From Mycobacterium sp. AT1 (GTDB lineage Bacteria > Actinomycetota > Actinomycetes > Mycobacteriales > Mycobacteriaceae): 64,000 nucleotides of DNA. The stretch is taken from contig NZ_MVOC01000038.1 of the NCBI RefSeq assembly GCF_002043095.1, positions 62,001 through 126,000 of the forward strand, in the 5' to 3' direction. Positions 35,963 to 44,725 of the stretch are shown here, piece by piece; position 1 is the first letter of the stretch, and each line of letters starts with the position of its first letter. The translations under genes were made by a program, and so were the position numbers. The notes beneath the pieces were generated by a model, which was given only the letters and a program-made list of their open reading frames with translations, had not been told where the DNA came from and ran no database searches.

Positions 35963-36189
35963 TTAACACATGACTGGCTCCGGCGGTTGTCGCGTGTCCA
36001 CGGCTGCTTTCGCGACGGGGAGTATCAGGATTGGTGTGGATAGCGGTCATGTCGACGTCGGTCGTATTCGCCCCGCGATGAGAACTGCTGACCTGGGGGC
36101 CGTGAAATTGCCCGAGTGGGGGAGTCCGGTGAGAAGTTGGGCGGGAAGTGCGAGACAGATCTGCCATCTCGTCCATCTCGGCAGGCTTG

Positions 36190-37164
36190 TCAACTCCAGA
36201 GTGTCACATGGACTTTCGGCTTGAACCGGGTGACGCCCACGCCGGTGCCACGGATCATCGCCTGGGTGCAACGCGGCGTGGTGATGAACCGCACCAGTTC
36301 GGAGACGGCCGGCTGCCGTGACGCCGGCGGCAGGGTGAACGCCACCCATTCGCCTTCAGTCTGCAGGCCCGTACCCTTGACATGGGTCAGTCGTTTCGCC
36401 GAAAGGTCCTTGCCGACAGCGAAACCCATCGTCAGCGTCAGACCGCCCACCCGCTGCACTTCCTCCAGCGCCGCGGCGTCGCTCTGGAAGATCCGTTGTC
36501 GCTCCTCGGGAATGGCCAGTTTCTGCAGCATCAGCCCGATTTCGCCGTCGACGCTGCCCGCGGACGGGCCCAGCATCCACATCTGCTCGCGGAGCAGCGC
36601 TGCAGGCGGTGCGACGGCGGGATTGACGGCCAGCGGACTGCCGGGCGCCGCCACCGTGATGATCTGGTACTTCAGGAACGGGCGTGAGGCGATGGTGTCG
36701 GTGCCGTCGGCAGCCACGGCGCTGGCGGGTCCGAGCGCCACGTCGACCGCCCTGGATTCGATCAGGTAGCGGAACTGACTTGCCGGGTGCACGCTCAGCT
36801 CCACCGACAGATCGTCGGCGCGCGACGAGAACAGCTCGATCAGACCGGGCGCCGCGTGCTCGGCGAATGCGCTCGACGCCGCAATCCGCAGCAGCCGCCT
36901 GCCATGCGCGGCCTCGGTCACCTCGATCGCCGTCTGGCGCTGCAGACCCAGAATTTCGATGGCCCGGCTGGCCAGCCGTAGGCCGCCAGGAGTGAACGCC
37001 AGCCCCGCCGCGGTCCTGGTGAACAGTTGGTCGTCGAGTTCCTTGCGCAACTGGGTGACATGCAGAGAGACGCCCGCGTCGGACATCCCGAGTTCGGCTG
37101 CCGCGGAGTGCACCGAGCCCAGCCTCACCACTGCCGAGTACGCGCGAAGTTGTGCCGGTGTCAC
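36190..37164 (-). CDS. LysR-family regulator of the CO dehydrogenase cluster
   Basis: A 324-residue LysR protein with the N-terminal helix-turn-helix LRAYSAVVRLGSVHSAAAELGMSDAGVSLHVTQL and a periplasmic-binding-like effector domain. Start GTG 37164 is only 23 bp from the divergent start of the cox cluster, so promoters must overlap. In Mycobacterium sp. JC1 a LysR protein (CutR) activates CO dehydrogenase genes; this gene occupies the comparable place, so the same role is likely. Confidence 0.9.
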   Translation of the reverse strand: MTPAQLRAYSAVVRLGSVHSAAAELGMSDAGVSLHVTQLRKELDDQLFTRTAAGLAFTPGGLRLASRAIEILGLQRQTAIEVTEAAHGRRLLRIAASSAFAEHAAPGLIELFSSRADDLSVELSVHPASQFRYLIESRAVDVALGPASAVAADGTDTIASRPFLKYQIITVAAPGSPLAVNPAVAPPAALLREQMWMLGPSAGSVDGEIGLMLQKLAIPEERQRIFQSDAAALEEVQRVGGLTLTMGFAVGKDLSAKRLTHVKGTGLQTEGEWVAFTLPPASRQPAVSELVRFITTPRCTQAMIRGTGVGVTRFKPKVHVTLWS

Positions 37165-37187
37165 GGAATGAGCCTACGTTTGATTTC

Positions 37188-38348
37188 GTGAGAGACGTGC
37201 TGGGCGACGTGTTGGCGGTCTGGCGTGCCGGTGGCACCGTCGGTGTCGGGACGGTCGTCCGCACCTATTCGTCGGCACCGCGGCTGCCTGGCGCGTCGAT
37301 GGTCGTCGGCCCGGATGGCACCGCAAGCGGGTCGGTGTCCGGAGGTTGCGTCGAAGGCGCCGTCTACGAGCTGGCCACCGATGTGGCGGCGACAGGTGTG
37401 CCGGTACTGCAGCGCTACGGCGTCAGCGACGACGATGCCTTCGCCGTCGGCCTCACCTGCGGGGGAATCATCGACATCTTCGTCGAGCCGATGTCGCAGA
37501 ACACCTTTCCCGAATTGGAAGCTCTCGCCGAGGACATCGTGCACCACCGGCCCGCTGCCGTCGCGACGGTGATCGCCCATCAGGATCCGGCCTGGGTGGG
37601 CCGGCGCCTGGTGGTCCGCGGCGACGACGTGACCGGGGAGCTGGGCTCGCCGCGCGCCGATTCCGCCGTCACCGACGACGCCCGCGGTCTGCTGGCGGCA
37701 GGCCGCAGCGAGGTGCTCACCTACGGGCCCGACGGCCAGCGGCGCGGCCTCGGCATGGAGGTGTTCGTCGCCAGCTACGCGCCGCGCCCCCGCATGCTGG
37801 TGTTTGGTGCCATCGACTTCGCCGCGGCCGTCGCGCAACAGGGCTCGTTCCTGGGCTACCGGGTCACGGTGTGCGACGCGCGTCCGGTCTTCGCGACGTC
37901 GGCACGGTTCCCGACGGCCGACGAGGTCGTCGTCGACTGGCCGCATCGGTACCTGGCCGCTCAGGCCGACGCCGGTGCCATTGACGCCCGGACCGTGATC
38001 TGCGTGCTCACCCACGATCCGAAGTTCGACGTCCCGCTCCTGGAAGTGGCGCTGCGACTGCCCGAGGTCGCCTACATCGGCGCGATGGGCTCCCGCCGAA
38101 CCCACGATGACCGGCTGGCCCGGCTGCGTGAGGCGGGCCTGACCGACGCCGAATTGGAGGGCTTGTCGAGCCCCATCGGATTGGACCTCGGCGGCCGAAC
38201 TCCGGAGGAGACGGCGGTTTCGATCGCAGCGGAGATCATCGCCCGCAGGTGGGGCGGCGGTGGTCGCCCCCTGGTCGAAGTGCCGGGCCGCATCCATCAT
38301 CACCAGCATCAACATAGTCAATTAAGCGATTCCTTAACCCGCTATTGA
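37188..38348 (+). CDS. XdhC/CoxI-family molybdenum cofactor maturation protein
   Basis: A 386-residue protein from GTG 37188 with VVRTYSSAPRLPGASMVV, GSVSGGCVEGAV and LTCGGIIDIFVEP of the XdhC N-domain, then a Rossmann-type C-domain (LVFGAIDFAAAVAQQG, YIGAMGSRRTHDDRL, GRTPEETAVSIAAEI). Family members bind molybdenum cofactor and help its sulfuration and insertion into xanthine-dehydrogenase-type enzymes. It ends in a His/Gln-rich tail (HHHQHQH). First gene of the cox cluster. Confidence 0.9.
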   Translation: MRDVLGDVLAVWRAGGTVGVGTVVRTYSSAPRLPGASMVVGPDGTASGSVSGGCVEGAVYELATDVAATGVPVLQRYGVSDDDAFAVGLTCGGIIDIFVEPMSQNTFPELEALAEDIVHHRPAAVATVIAHQDPAWVGRRLVVRGDDVTGELGSPRADSAVTDDARGLLAAGRSEVLTYGPDGQRRGLGMEVFVASYAPRPRMLVFGAIDFAAAVAQQGSFLGYRVTVCDARPVFATSARFPTADEVVVDWPHRYLAAQADAGAIDARTVICVLTHDPKFDVPLLEVALRLPEVAYIGAMGSRRTHDDRLARLREAGLTDAELEGLSSPIGLDLGGRTPEETAVSIAAEIIARRWGGGGRPLVEVPGRIHHHQHQHSQLSDSLTRY

Positions 38349-38408
38349 CGGCTCAGTAAGACCGGCCAACACTGGGCTCCCCAACCCAGCAGATGTGAGG
38401 CCAGTCAC

Positions 38409-39305
38409 ATGCAAGTTCCCGGCCCCTTCGAGTACGAACGAGCGACCAGCGTGGAACACGCAGTGGGTCTTCTCGACCGCCTCGGCGACGGCGCCCTGAT
38501 CGTCGCGGGTGGCCACAGCCTGCTGCCGATGATGAAACTGCGGATCGCCAATCCGGAGTACCTGGTCGACATCAACGACCTCGCGGGCGAACTCGGCTAC
38601 ATCGTTACCGACCCGACCATCGTTAGGCTCGGCGCCATGACCCGGCACCGCGAGGTGCTTGACTCCGCCCCACTGGCGGCGGTGCTACCGATCTTCCGCG
38701 ATGCCGAGAAGGTGATCGCCGACCCGATCGTGCGCAACCGCGGCACCGTCGGCGGGTCCCTGTGCCAGGCCGACCCGGCCGAGGACCTCACGACGGTGTG
38801 CATGGTGCTCGACGCCGTCTGCGTCGCCCGTGGTCCCGCAGGCCAGCGGGAGATCGCGATCGACGATTTCCACGAAGGTCCCTACGAGACGTCGCTGGCG
38901 CACAACGAGATGCTGATCGAGGTACGGGTACCGCTGCGGCACAACATGTCCAGTGCGTATGCCAAGGTCGAACGCCGGGTGGGGGATTGGGCCGTGGCCG
39001 CAGCAGGTGCCGCCGTCACACTGGACAAGGACCTGGCCACGATTGTCGCCGGCCGGGTGGGGCTGACGGCGGTCAACCCGGACGACGAGGGACTGCGTGC
39101 ACTGGCCGACGCCTTGGCAGGCAAACCCGCCACCGAGGCCACCTTTGCCGAAGCGGGCCTGGCCGCGGCGGAAGCCTGCGAGCCGGTATCGGACATGCGG
39201 GGCAGCGCCGACTACAAGCGCCACCTGGCATCAGAACTGACCATCCGCACACTGCGCACATCGGTGGATCGGGTTCGCAATGCGCCCGCACCACAAGGGA
39301 ATTGA
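38409..39305 (+). CDS. coxM: Carbon monoxide dehydrogenase medium (FAD) subunit
   Basis: A 298-residue FAD-binding subunit with AGGHSLLPMMKLRIANPEYL (pyrophosphate loop) and the second FAD motif NRGTVGGSL. In form I CO dehydrogenase this subunit passes electrons from the iron-sulfur clusters to the quinone pool or another acceptor. It is followed by coxS (9 bp) and coxL (overlap), the M-S-L order typical of cox operons. Confidence 0.93.
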   Translation: MQVPGPFEYERATSVEHAVGLLDRLGDGALIVAGGHSLLPMMKLRIANPEYLVDINDLAGELGYIVTDPTIVRLGAMTRHREVLDSAPLAAVLPIFRDAEKVIADPIVRNRGTVGGSLCQADPAEDLTTVCMVLDAVCVARGPAGQREIAIDDFHEGPYETSLAHNEMLIEVRVPLRHNMSSAYAKVERRVGDWAVAAAGAAVTLDKDLATIVAGRVGLTAVNPDDEGLRALADALAGKPATEATFAEAGLAAAEACEPVSDMRGSADYKRHLASELTIRTLRTSVDRVRNAPAPQGN

Positions 39306-39314
39306 GGAGCTTAG

Positions 39315-39857
39315 ATGCAGGTCAACATGACGGTGAACGGCGATTCGGTGAGCGCCGACGTCGAACCGCGACTGCTGCTGGTGCACTTCCTGCGCGACCA
39401 GCTGCGGCTGACCGGAACGCACTGGGGCTGCGACACTTCCAACTGCGGCACCTGTGTGGTGAGCGTGGACGGCGAACCGGTGAAGTCGTGCACCATGTTG
39501 GCCGCCATGGCATCCGGGCACGACGTCCGGACCGTGGAGGGCATGGAGGTTGACGGCAAGCTGGATCCGGTGCAAGAAGGATTCATGCAGTGCCACGGCC
39601 TGCAGTGTGGCTTCTGCACCCCCGGCATGATGATCACCGCCCGCGCCCTGCTGGACCGTGTGCCCGACCCGGACGAGGAGACCATCCGCGAGGCCATCTC
39701 CGGCCAAATCTGCCGCTGCACCGGCTACACCACGATCGTGCGGTCCATTCAGTGGGCTGCCAGAGCGGGCCGCGACGACTTCGCCCCCGAGACGCAGACC
39801 GAGGACACCCTCGGTGGCGACGCCGGCGATCACCTCATCGAAGCCGGGAGTAAGTGA
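39315..39857 (+). CDS. coxS: Carbon monoxide dehydrogenase small (2Fe-2S) subunit
   Basis: A 180-residue protein with a plant-type ferredoxin motif (GCDTSNCGTCVV) and, in the C-terminal helical domain, CGFCTPGM and ICRCTGY, giving two [2Fe-2S] clusters. GAGGAG precedes ATG 39315. It carries electrons from the molybdenum-copper site to the FAD subunit. The last ~20 residues are an acidic tail. Its stop overlaps coxL (TGATG). Confidence 0.95.
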   Translation: MQVNMTVNGDSVSADVEPRLLLVHFLRDQLRLTGTHWGCDTSNCGTCVVSVDGEPVKSCTMLAAMASGHDVRTVEGMEVDGKLDPVQEGFMQCHGLQCGFCTPGMMITARALLDRVPDPDEETIREAISGQICRCTGYTTIVRSIQWAARAGRDDFAPETQTEDTLGGDAGDHLIEAGSK

Positions 39858-42256
39858 TGACCACCACCGAGGTCCGGCCGCCGTCTGGAAACGAACTGCC
39901 CGACAACGACAAGAAACCCTGTGGCTACGGGCGGATGCTGCGCAAAGAGGATCCGCGCTTCATCCGCGGCAAGGGCAACTACGTCGACGACGTGAACCTG
40001 CACGGCATGCTGCACCTGGCGATCCTGCGCTCGCCCTACGCGCACGCCAGGATCACCGCCATCGATGTCTCTGCCGCGCTGGCACATCCGAAGGTCAAGG
40101 CCGTGGTGACCGGGGCCGACCTGGCCGAAAAGGGTCTGGCATGGATGCCGACGCTGTCAAACGACGTGCAGGCCGTGCTGGCCACCGACAAGGTGCGGTT
40201 CCAGGGTCAGGAGGTGGCGTTCGTGGTCGCCGAGGACCGCTACTCGGCACGTGACGCACTCGAACTCATCGACGTCGACTACGAACCGCTCGAACCCGTC
40301 GTCGACGTCCGGCGCGCTCTGGCGCCCGATGCCGAAGTCATCCGGACCGACCTCGAAGGCAAGACCGACAACCACTGTTTCGACTGGGAAACCGGGGACG
40401 CGGCTGCCACCGACGCAGTCTTCGCGCGGGCCGACGTCGTTGTCTCCCAAGAGATCATCTACCCGCGGGTACATCCCGCCCCGATGGAAACCTGTGGCGC
40501 GGTCGCCGATCTCGACCCGATCAGCGGCAAGCTCACCCTGTGGTCCACCACCCAGGCCCCGCACGCCCACCGGACGCTGTACGCCCTGGTCGCCGGCATC
40601 CCCGAACACAAGATCCGGGTCATCGCCCCCGATATAGGCGGCGGGTTCGGCAACAAGGTGCCCATCTATCCCGGGTACGTCTGCGCCATCGTCGGTTCGC
40701 TGATCCTCGGTAAACCGGTCAAGTGGATGGAGGACCGCAGTGAGAACCTGACGTCCACCGGCTTCGCCCGCGACTACGTCATGGTCGGCGACATCGCCGC
40801 GACCAAGGACGGCAAGATCCTCGCGATCCGCTCCACGGTGCTGGCTGACCACGGCGCCTTCAACGGGGTGGCGTCGCCGCTGAAGTACCCGGCCGGATTC
40901 TTCGGCGTGTTCACCGGTAGCTACGACATCGAGGCCGCGTACTGCCAGATGACGGCGGTGTTCACCAACAAGGCCCCGGGTGGGGTGGCGTATGCCTGTT
41001 CCTTCCGGATCACCGAGGCGGTGTACTTCGTGGAGCGGCTGGTGGACTGCCTGGCTCACGAGATGAAGGTCGATCCCGCGGAACTGCGGCTGCGAAACCT
41101 GTTGAAGCCGGAGCAGTTTCCCTACCAGTCGAAAACCGGGTGGGAATACGACTCGGGCGACTACGAGACCACCATGCGGCTGGCCATGGACATGATCGGT
41201 TACGACGAGCTGCGCCGTGAGCAGGTCGAGAAGCGCGAACGCGGCGAGCTGATGGGCATCGGCATGTCGTTCTTCACAGAGGCCGTGGGGGCGGGCCCCC
41301 GTAAGGACATGGACATCCTGGGACTCGGCATGGCCGACGGCTGCGAGCTGCGGGTGCACCCCACCGGAAAAGCGGTGGTGCGGCTGTCGGTGCAGACCCA
41401 GGGCCAGGGCCACGAGACGACGTTCGCGCAGATCATCGCCGAAGAACTTGGCATCCCGCCCGACGACATCGACGTGGTGCACGGAGACACGGATCAGACT
41501 CCGTTCGGCCTGGGCACCTACGGCTCCCGGTCCACCCCCGTCTCGGGTGCAGCCGCCGCGTTGGTGGCACGCAAGATCCGCGACAAGGCCAAGATCATCG
41601 CCTCGGGAATGCTGGAGGCCAGCGTCGCCGACCTGGAATGGGACAAGGGGTCCTTCCATGTGAAAGGCGATCCGACGGCATCGGTCACCATCCAGGACAT
41701 CGCCATGAAGGCGCACGGCGCCGGCGATCTGCCCGAAGGCCTGGAAGGGGGCCTTGACGCCCAAATCTGTTACAACCCGGAGAATCTCACCTATCCCTAT
41801 GGCGCCTACTTCTGCGTGGTCGACGTCGATCCGGGTACCGCAGTGGTCAAGGTGCGCCGGTTTCTGGCCGTCGACGACTGCGGCACGCGGATCAACCCGA
41901 TGATCATCGAAGGTCAGGTCCACGGCGGCATCGTCGACGGGATCGGGATGGCCCTGATGGAGATGATCGCCTTCGACGACGACGGCAACTGTCTGGGCGG
42001 GTCGTTGATGGACTACCTGATCCCCACCGCGATGGAGGTGCCCAATCTGGAGACCGGGCACACGGTGACACCGTCACCGCATCATCCGATCGGAGCCAAG
42101 GGGGTCGGCGAGTCCGCCACCGTCGGTTCGCCGCCGGCCGTGGTGAATGCCGTGGTGGATGCGTTGGCGCCGTTCGGGGTTCGGCACGCCGATATGCCGC
42201 TGACACCTTCGAGGGTGTGGGAGGCGATGCAAGGCCGCGCCACCCCGCCGATCTAG
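39857..42256 (+). CDS. coxL: Form I aerobic carbon monoxide dehydrogenase large subunit
   Basis: A 799-residue molybdopterin-binding subunit. The active-site loop is AYACSFR with the copper-binding Cys381; AYxCSFR is the accepted mark of form I, true CO-oxidising enzymes, as opposed to the AYRGAGR of form II. Other cofactor blocks are PDIGGGFGNKVPIYP, GQGHETTFAQI, HGDTDQTPFGLGTYGSRST and KGVGESATVG. It oxidises CO to CO2. Start ATG 39857 (TGATG) is preferred to GTG 39854. Likely allows use of trace CO as an energy source. Confidence 0.96.
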   Translation: MTTTEVRPPSGNELPDNDKKPCGYGRMLRKEDPRFIRGKGNYVDDVNLHGMLHLAILRSPYAHARITAIDVSAALAHPKVKAVVTGADLAEKGLAWMPTLSNDVQAVLATDKVRFQGQEVAFVVAEDRYSARDALELIDVDYEPLEPVVDVRRALAPDAEVIRTDLEGKTDNHCFDWETGDAAATDAVFARADVVVSQEIIYPRVHPAPMETCGAVADLDPISGKLTLWSTTQAPHAHRTLYALVAGIPEHKIRVIAPDIGGGFGNKVPIYPGYVCAIVGSLILGKPVKWMEDRSENLTSTGFARDYVMVGDIAATKDGKILAIRSTVLADHGAFNGVASPLKYPAGFFGVFTGSYDIEAAYCQMTAVFTNKAPGGVAYACSFRITEAVYFVERLVDCLAHEMKVDPAELRLRNLLKPEQFPYQSKTGWEYDSGDYETTMRLAMDMIGYDELRREQVEKRERGELMGIGMSFFTEAVGAGPRKDMDILGLGMADGCELRVHPTGKAVVRLSVQTQGQGHETTFAQIIAEELGIPPDDIDVVHGDTDQTPFGLGTYGSRSTPVSGAAAALVARKIRDKAKIIASGMLEASVADLEWDKGSFHVKGDPTASVTIQDIAMKAHGAGDLPEGLEGGLDAQICYNPENLTYPYGAYFCVVDVDPGTAVVKVRRFLAVDDCGTRINPMIIEGQVHGGIVDGIGMALMEMIAFDDDGNCLGGSLMDYLIPTAMEVPNLETGHTVTPSPHHPIGAKGVGESATVGSPPAVVNAVVDALAPFGVRHADMPLTPSRVWEAMQGRATPPI

Positions 42257-42258
42257 AC

Positions 42259-43149
42259 ATGTCCACCATGACGATGAACGAGCGCGTTCAGCAGTTACGG
42301 CGGGCGCGGACCCCGTTCGTGCACGCCACCGTCGTACGAGCGCAACCACCCAGCTCTGCTCATGCCGGGGACGAAGCGATCATGTTGTCCGACGGCACGA
42401 TCGAAGGGTTCGTCGGCGGTGAGTGCGCGCAGAGTTCCGTCCGGAAGGCGGCGCTCGGCGCGCTGCAGACCAATGAGAGCGTGTTGTTGCGGGTTCTGCC
42501 GGACGGCGATGTGGCGTTCCCCGAGGCGCCGGGGGCCTGTGTGGTGGTGAACCCGTGCCTGTCCGGTGGTGCGCTGGAGATCTTCCTGGTGCCGCAGGTA
42601 CCCGCGCCACTGATCCGCGTGCACGGTGCGACGCCGATCGCCGACGCCTTGGTCCAACTGTGCGGCGTTCTGGGTTACGACGCCCTTGGTGGCGAGTCGT
42701 TGGACGACCTGGCCGGGACGACGGCCGTGGTGATCGCCAGCCACGGCGGGCCGGAGGCCGAGGTGATTCGGGCGGCGTTGGACGCCCGCGTCGGCTATAT
42801 CGGGTTGGTGGCCAGCCGGATTCGTGGTGCCTCGATTCTTGCAAGCCTGGGGCTGACGGCCGAGGAGCGGGCGTTGATCCACAGTCCGGTCGGCCTGCCG
42901 ATCGGAGCCAAGACACCCGCGGAGATCGCGGTCTCGGTGGTGGCCGAAGTGGTTGCGGCCATCCGCATCGACGGCCTGAAAGTGCAGGCCCGTGGCCAGG
43001 ATGCTCCAGAGCAGGCGACCGATCCGGTGTGCGGGATGTCGGTGATGCTCACCCCAGGGGCGGAGCATCTGCACGCCGGAGGGCAGGACTACTGGTTCTG
43101 CGGTGCGGGGTGCCGGGTCGCCTTCGTCGCGACGCTGGTTGGCGGATGA
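42259..43149 (+). CDS. XdhC-family protein with C-terminal YHS domain (CoxF-like)
   Basis: A 296-residue protein from ATG 42259. The front matches XdhC (FVHATVVRAQPPSSAHAGD, IEGFVGGECAQSSV, VNPCLSGGALEIF, and YIGLVASRIRG in the Rossmann part). After residue ~255 it carries a YHS metal-binding domain: DPVCGMSV and YWFCGAGCRVAF. The cysteines could bind copper or another soft metal, interesting because the CO dehydrogenase site contains copper (inference). Coupled to coxD by ATGA. Confidence 0.87.
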   Translation: MSTMTMNERVQQLRRARTPFVHATVVRAQPPSSAHAGDEAIMLSDGTIEGFVGGECAQSSVRKAALGALQTNESVLLRVLPDGDVAFPEAPGACVVVNPCLSGGALEIFLVPQVPAPLIRVHGATPIADALVQLCGVLGYDALGGESLDDLAGTTAVVIASHGGPEAEVIRAALDARVGYIGLVASRIRGASILASLGLTAEERALIHSPVGLPIGAKTPAEIAVSVVAEVVAAIRIDGLKVQARGQDAPEQATDPVCGMSVMLTPGAEHLHAGGQDYWFCGAGCRVAFVATLVGG

Positions 43150-44033
43150 CGGCATCCGCGTTCACCGATGTGGACGATGTCGTGGCTCGCTTCGACGCCC
43201 ACGATCATCTGCTGGACGAGGGCACGGCGGCCGCCTTCTATCTGGCGGCTGCCCTGGGCCGCCCGCTGCTACTGGAGGGCGAGCCGGGGGTCGGGAAGAC
43301 CTCAGCGGCCAAGACGCTTGCCAAAGTGCTTGATTCTCAAGTGGTTCGGCTGCAATGTTACGAGGGTCTGACCACGGCCGAAGCGCTCTACGACTGGAAC
43401 TATCAACGTCAGCTGCTGGCGATTAGGCTGGCCGAGGCGCGTGGGGTGGGCATCGAGGAAGCGGATCTGTACACCGAGGATTACCTGATCAACCGGCCCA
43501 TCCTGCAGTGCGTGCGATACCGAGGTGACACCCCGCCCGTGCTGCTGATCGACGAGATCGACCGTGCCGACGACGAATTCGAGGCGCTGCTGCTGGAGTT
43601 CCTCGGTGAGTCCAGCGTCACCGTGCCCGAACTGGGCACCTTCACCGCGCCGCGCCCACCGATCGCGGTGCTGACCTCCAACCGCAGTCGCGACCTGCAC
43701 GACGCACTACGCCGGCGCTGCCTGTACCACTGGATCGACTACCCCGACCCGGCGCGCGCAGCCGAGATCGTCCGCCGCACCGTACCCGGGGCCACCACCG
43801 CGCTCATCGACCAGACGACGCACTTCGTTCGTGCGGCAAGGACTCTCGATCTCGACAAGCAACCAGGAGTGGCAGAGACCATCGATTGGGTCGCCGCACT
43901 GGTTGCCCTGCGAGTGACCGATCTGGTGGGCGCCCACAGCCAGCACGCTCTGGCCAGCCTCGGTGCGCTGGCCAAAACCCCCGATGACCGCGACGTGCTC
44001 GCCGAGGCGTTCGTGGAATACAGCTCGCCGTAA
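43146..44033 (+). CDS. coxD: MoxR-type AAA+ ATPase CoxD
   Basis: A 295-residue AAA+ protein with Walker A GEPGVGKTS, Walker B LLIDEIDRAD and the arginine-bearing LHDALRRRCLYHW. MoxR-type CoxD is needed in Oligotropha for building the [CuSMoO2] centre of CO dehydrogenase. The usual partner with a von Willebrand domain, CoxE, is encoded two genes downstream. Start ATG 43146 overlaps the preceding stop. Confidence 0.92.
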   Translation: MTASAFTDVDDVVARFDAHDHLLDEGTAAAFYLAAALGRPLLLEGEPGVGKTSAAKTLAKVLDSQVVRLQCYEGLTTAEALYDWNYQRQLLAIRLAEARGVGIEEADLYTEDYLINRPILQCVRYRGDTPPVLLIDEIDRADDEFEALLLEFLGESSVTVPELGTFTAPRPPIAVLTSNRSRDLHDALRRRCLYHWIDYPDPARAAEIVRRTVPGATTALIDQTTHFVRAARTLDLDKQPGVAETIDWVAALVALRVTDLVGAHSQHALASLGALAKTPDDRDVLAEAFVEYSSP

Positions 44034-44056
44034 AGGCGTGGAAGGAAAGACCGCAG

Positions 44057-44725
44057 ATGAAAATCGCCAACGAATTCACCGTCACCGCGCCGATCGTTCG
44101 GGCCTGGGAGTTGTTCAACGATCTCGAGCAGGTAATCCCGCTGATGCCGGGTGCCACGATGACCGGCCAGGAGGGTGACGACACCCTGGGCAAGGTGAAG
44201 ATCAAGGTGGGACCGGTGACCAGTGAGTTCAACGGCAAGGTCCGCTTCATCGAACGCGATGACGAGCAGTACCGTGCCGTCATCGACGCCAAGGGCAAGG
44301 AATCCCGCGGCACCGGCAACGCGGCGGCCACGGTCACCGCCACCCTGCACTCCGAGGGCGACCGGACCCGCGTCACCGTCGACACCGACCTGAAGGTCGT
44401 CGGCAAATTGGCCCAGTTTGGCAGCGGTATGCTGCAACAGGTTTCGGAGAAGCTGCTCGGCCAGTTCGTGGAGTCCCTCGAGGCGAAACTGGCCGCTGAG
44501 AACGCACCCGCCGCTCCCGTGGCCGTAGCCACCGAGGACGCCGCCGACCCGGCACCGGTGCTTCCCCTGCCGGTCTCGCCGCAACCCGAAGCGGCGCCGA
44601 TCGATCTGCTGGAGCTCGCAGGCGGCACGGTACTGAAGAAGTACGTGCCGGTCGCGCTGGCGGCAGTGGCGGCAGTCGTCGTCCTCACGTGGATCGCCCG
44701 CAGGGGAGCCTGCAGGGGCAGATGA
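44057..44725 (+). CDS. coxG: CoxG-family SRPBCC protein with membrane anchor
   Basis: A 222-residue protein. The first ~150 residues are the CoxG-type SRPBCC fold (FTVTAPIVRAWELFNDLEQV, PLMPGATM, FNGKVRFIERD, GSGMLQQVSEKLLGQF). A Pro/Ala-rich linker leads to a C-terminal transmembrane helix (VPVALAAVAAVVVLTWIA) with basic end. In form I clusters CoxG tethers the enzyme to the membrane or delivers quinone. Start follows GGAAGGAAAG. Overlaps coxE (ATGA). Confidence 0.93.
   Translation: MKIANEFTVTAPIVRAWELFNDLEQVIPLMPGATMTGQEGDDTLGKVKIKVGPVTSEFNGKVRFIERDDEQYRAVIDAKGKESRGTGNAAATVTATLHSEGDRTRVTVDTDLKVVGKLAQFGSGMLQQVSEKLLGQFVESLEAKLAAENAPAAPVAVATEDAADPAPVLPLPVSPQPEAAPIDLLELAGGTVLKKYVPVALAAVAAVVVLTWIARRGACRGR

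Noticed and set aside
40157-42061. 634-residue open frame antisense to coxL
   Set aside because: It lies fully inside coxL, with His/Arg/Gly-rich shadow composition; coxL has all family motifs.
42259-43149. Calling the XdhC-YHS gene simply a second coxI
   Set aside because: The front half is shorter and the YHS domain is absent from the first XdhC gene at 37188, so the two are distinct paralogues.
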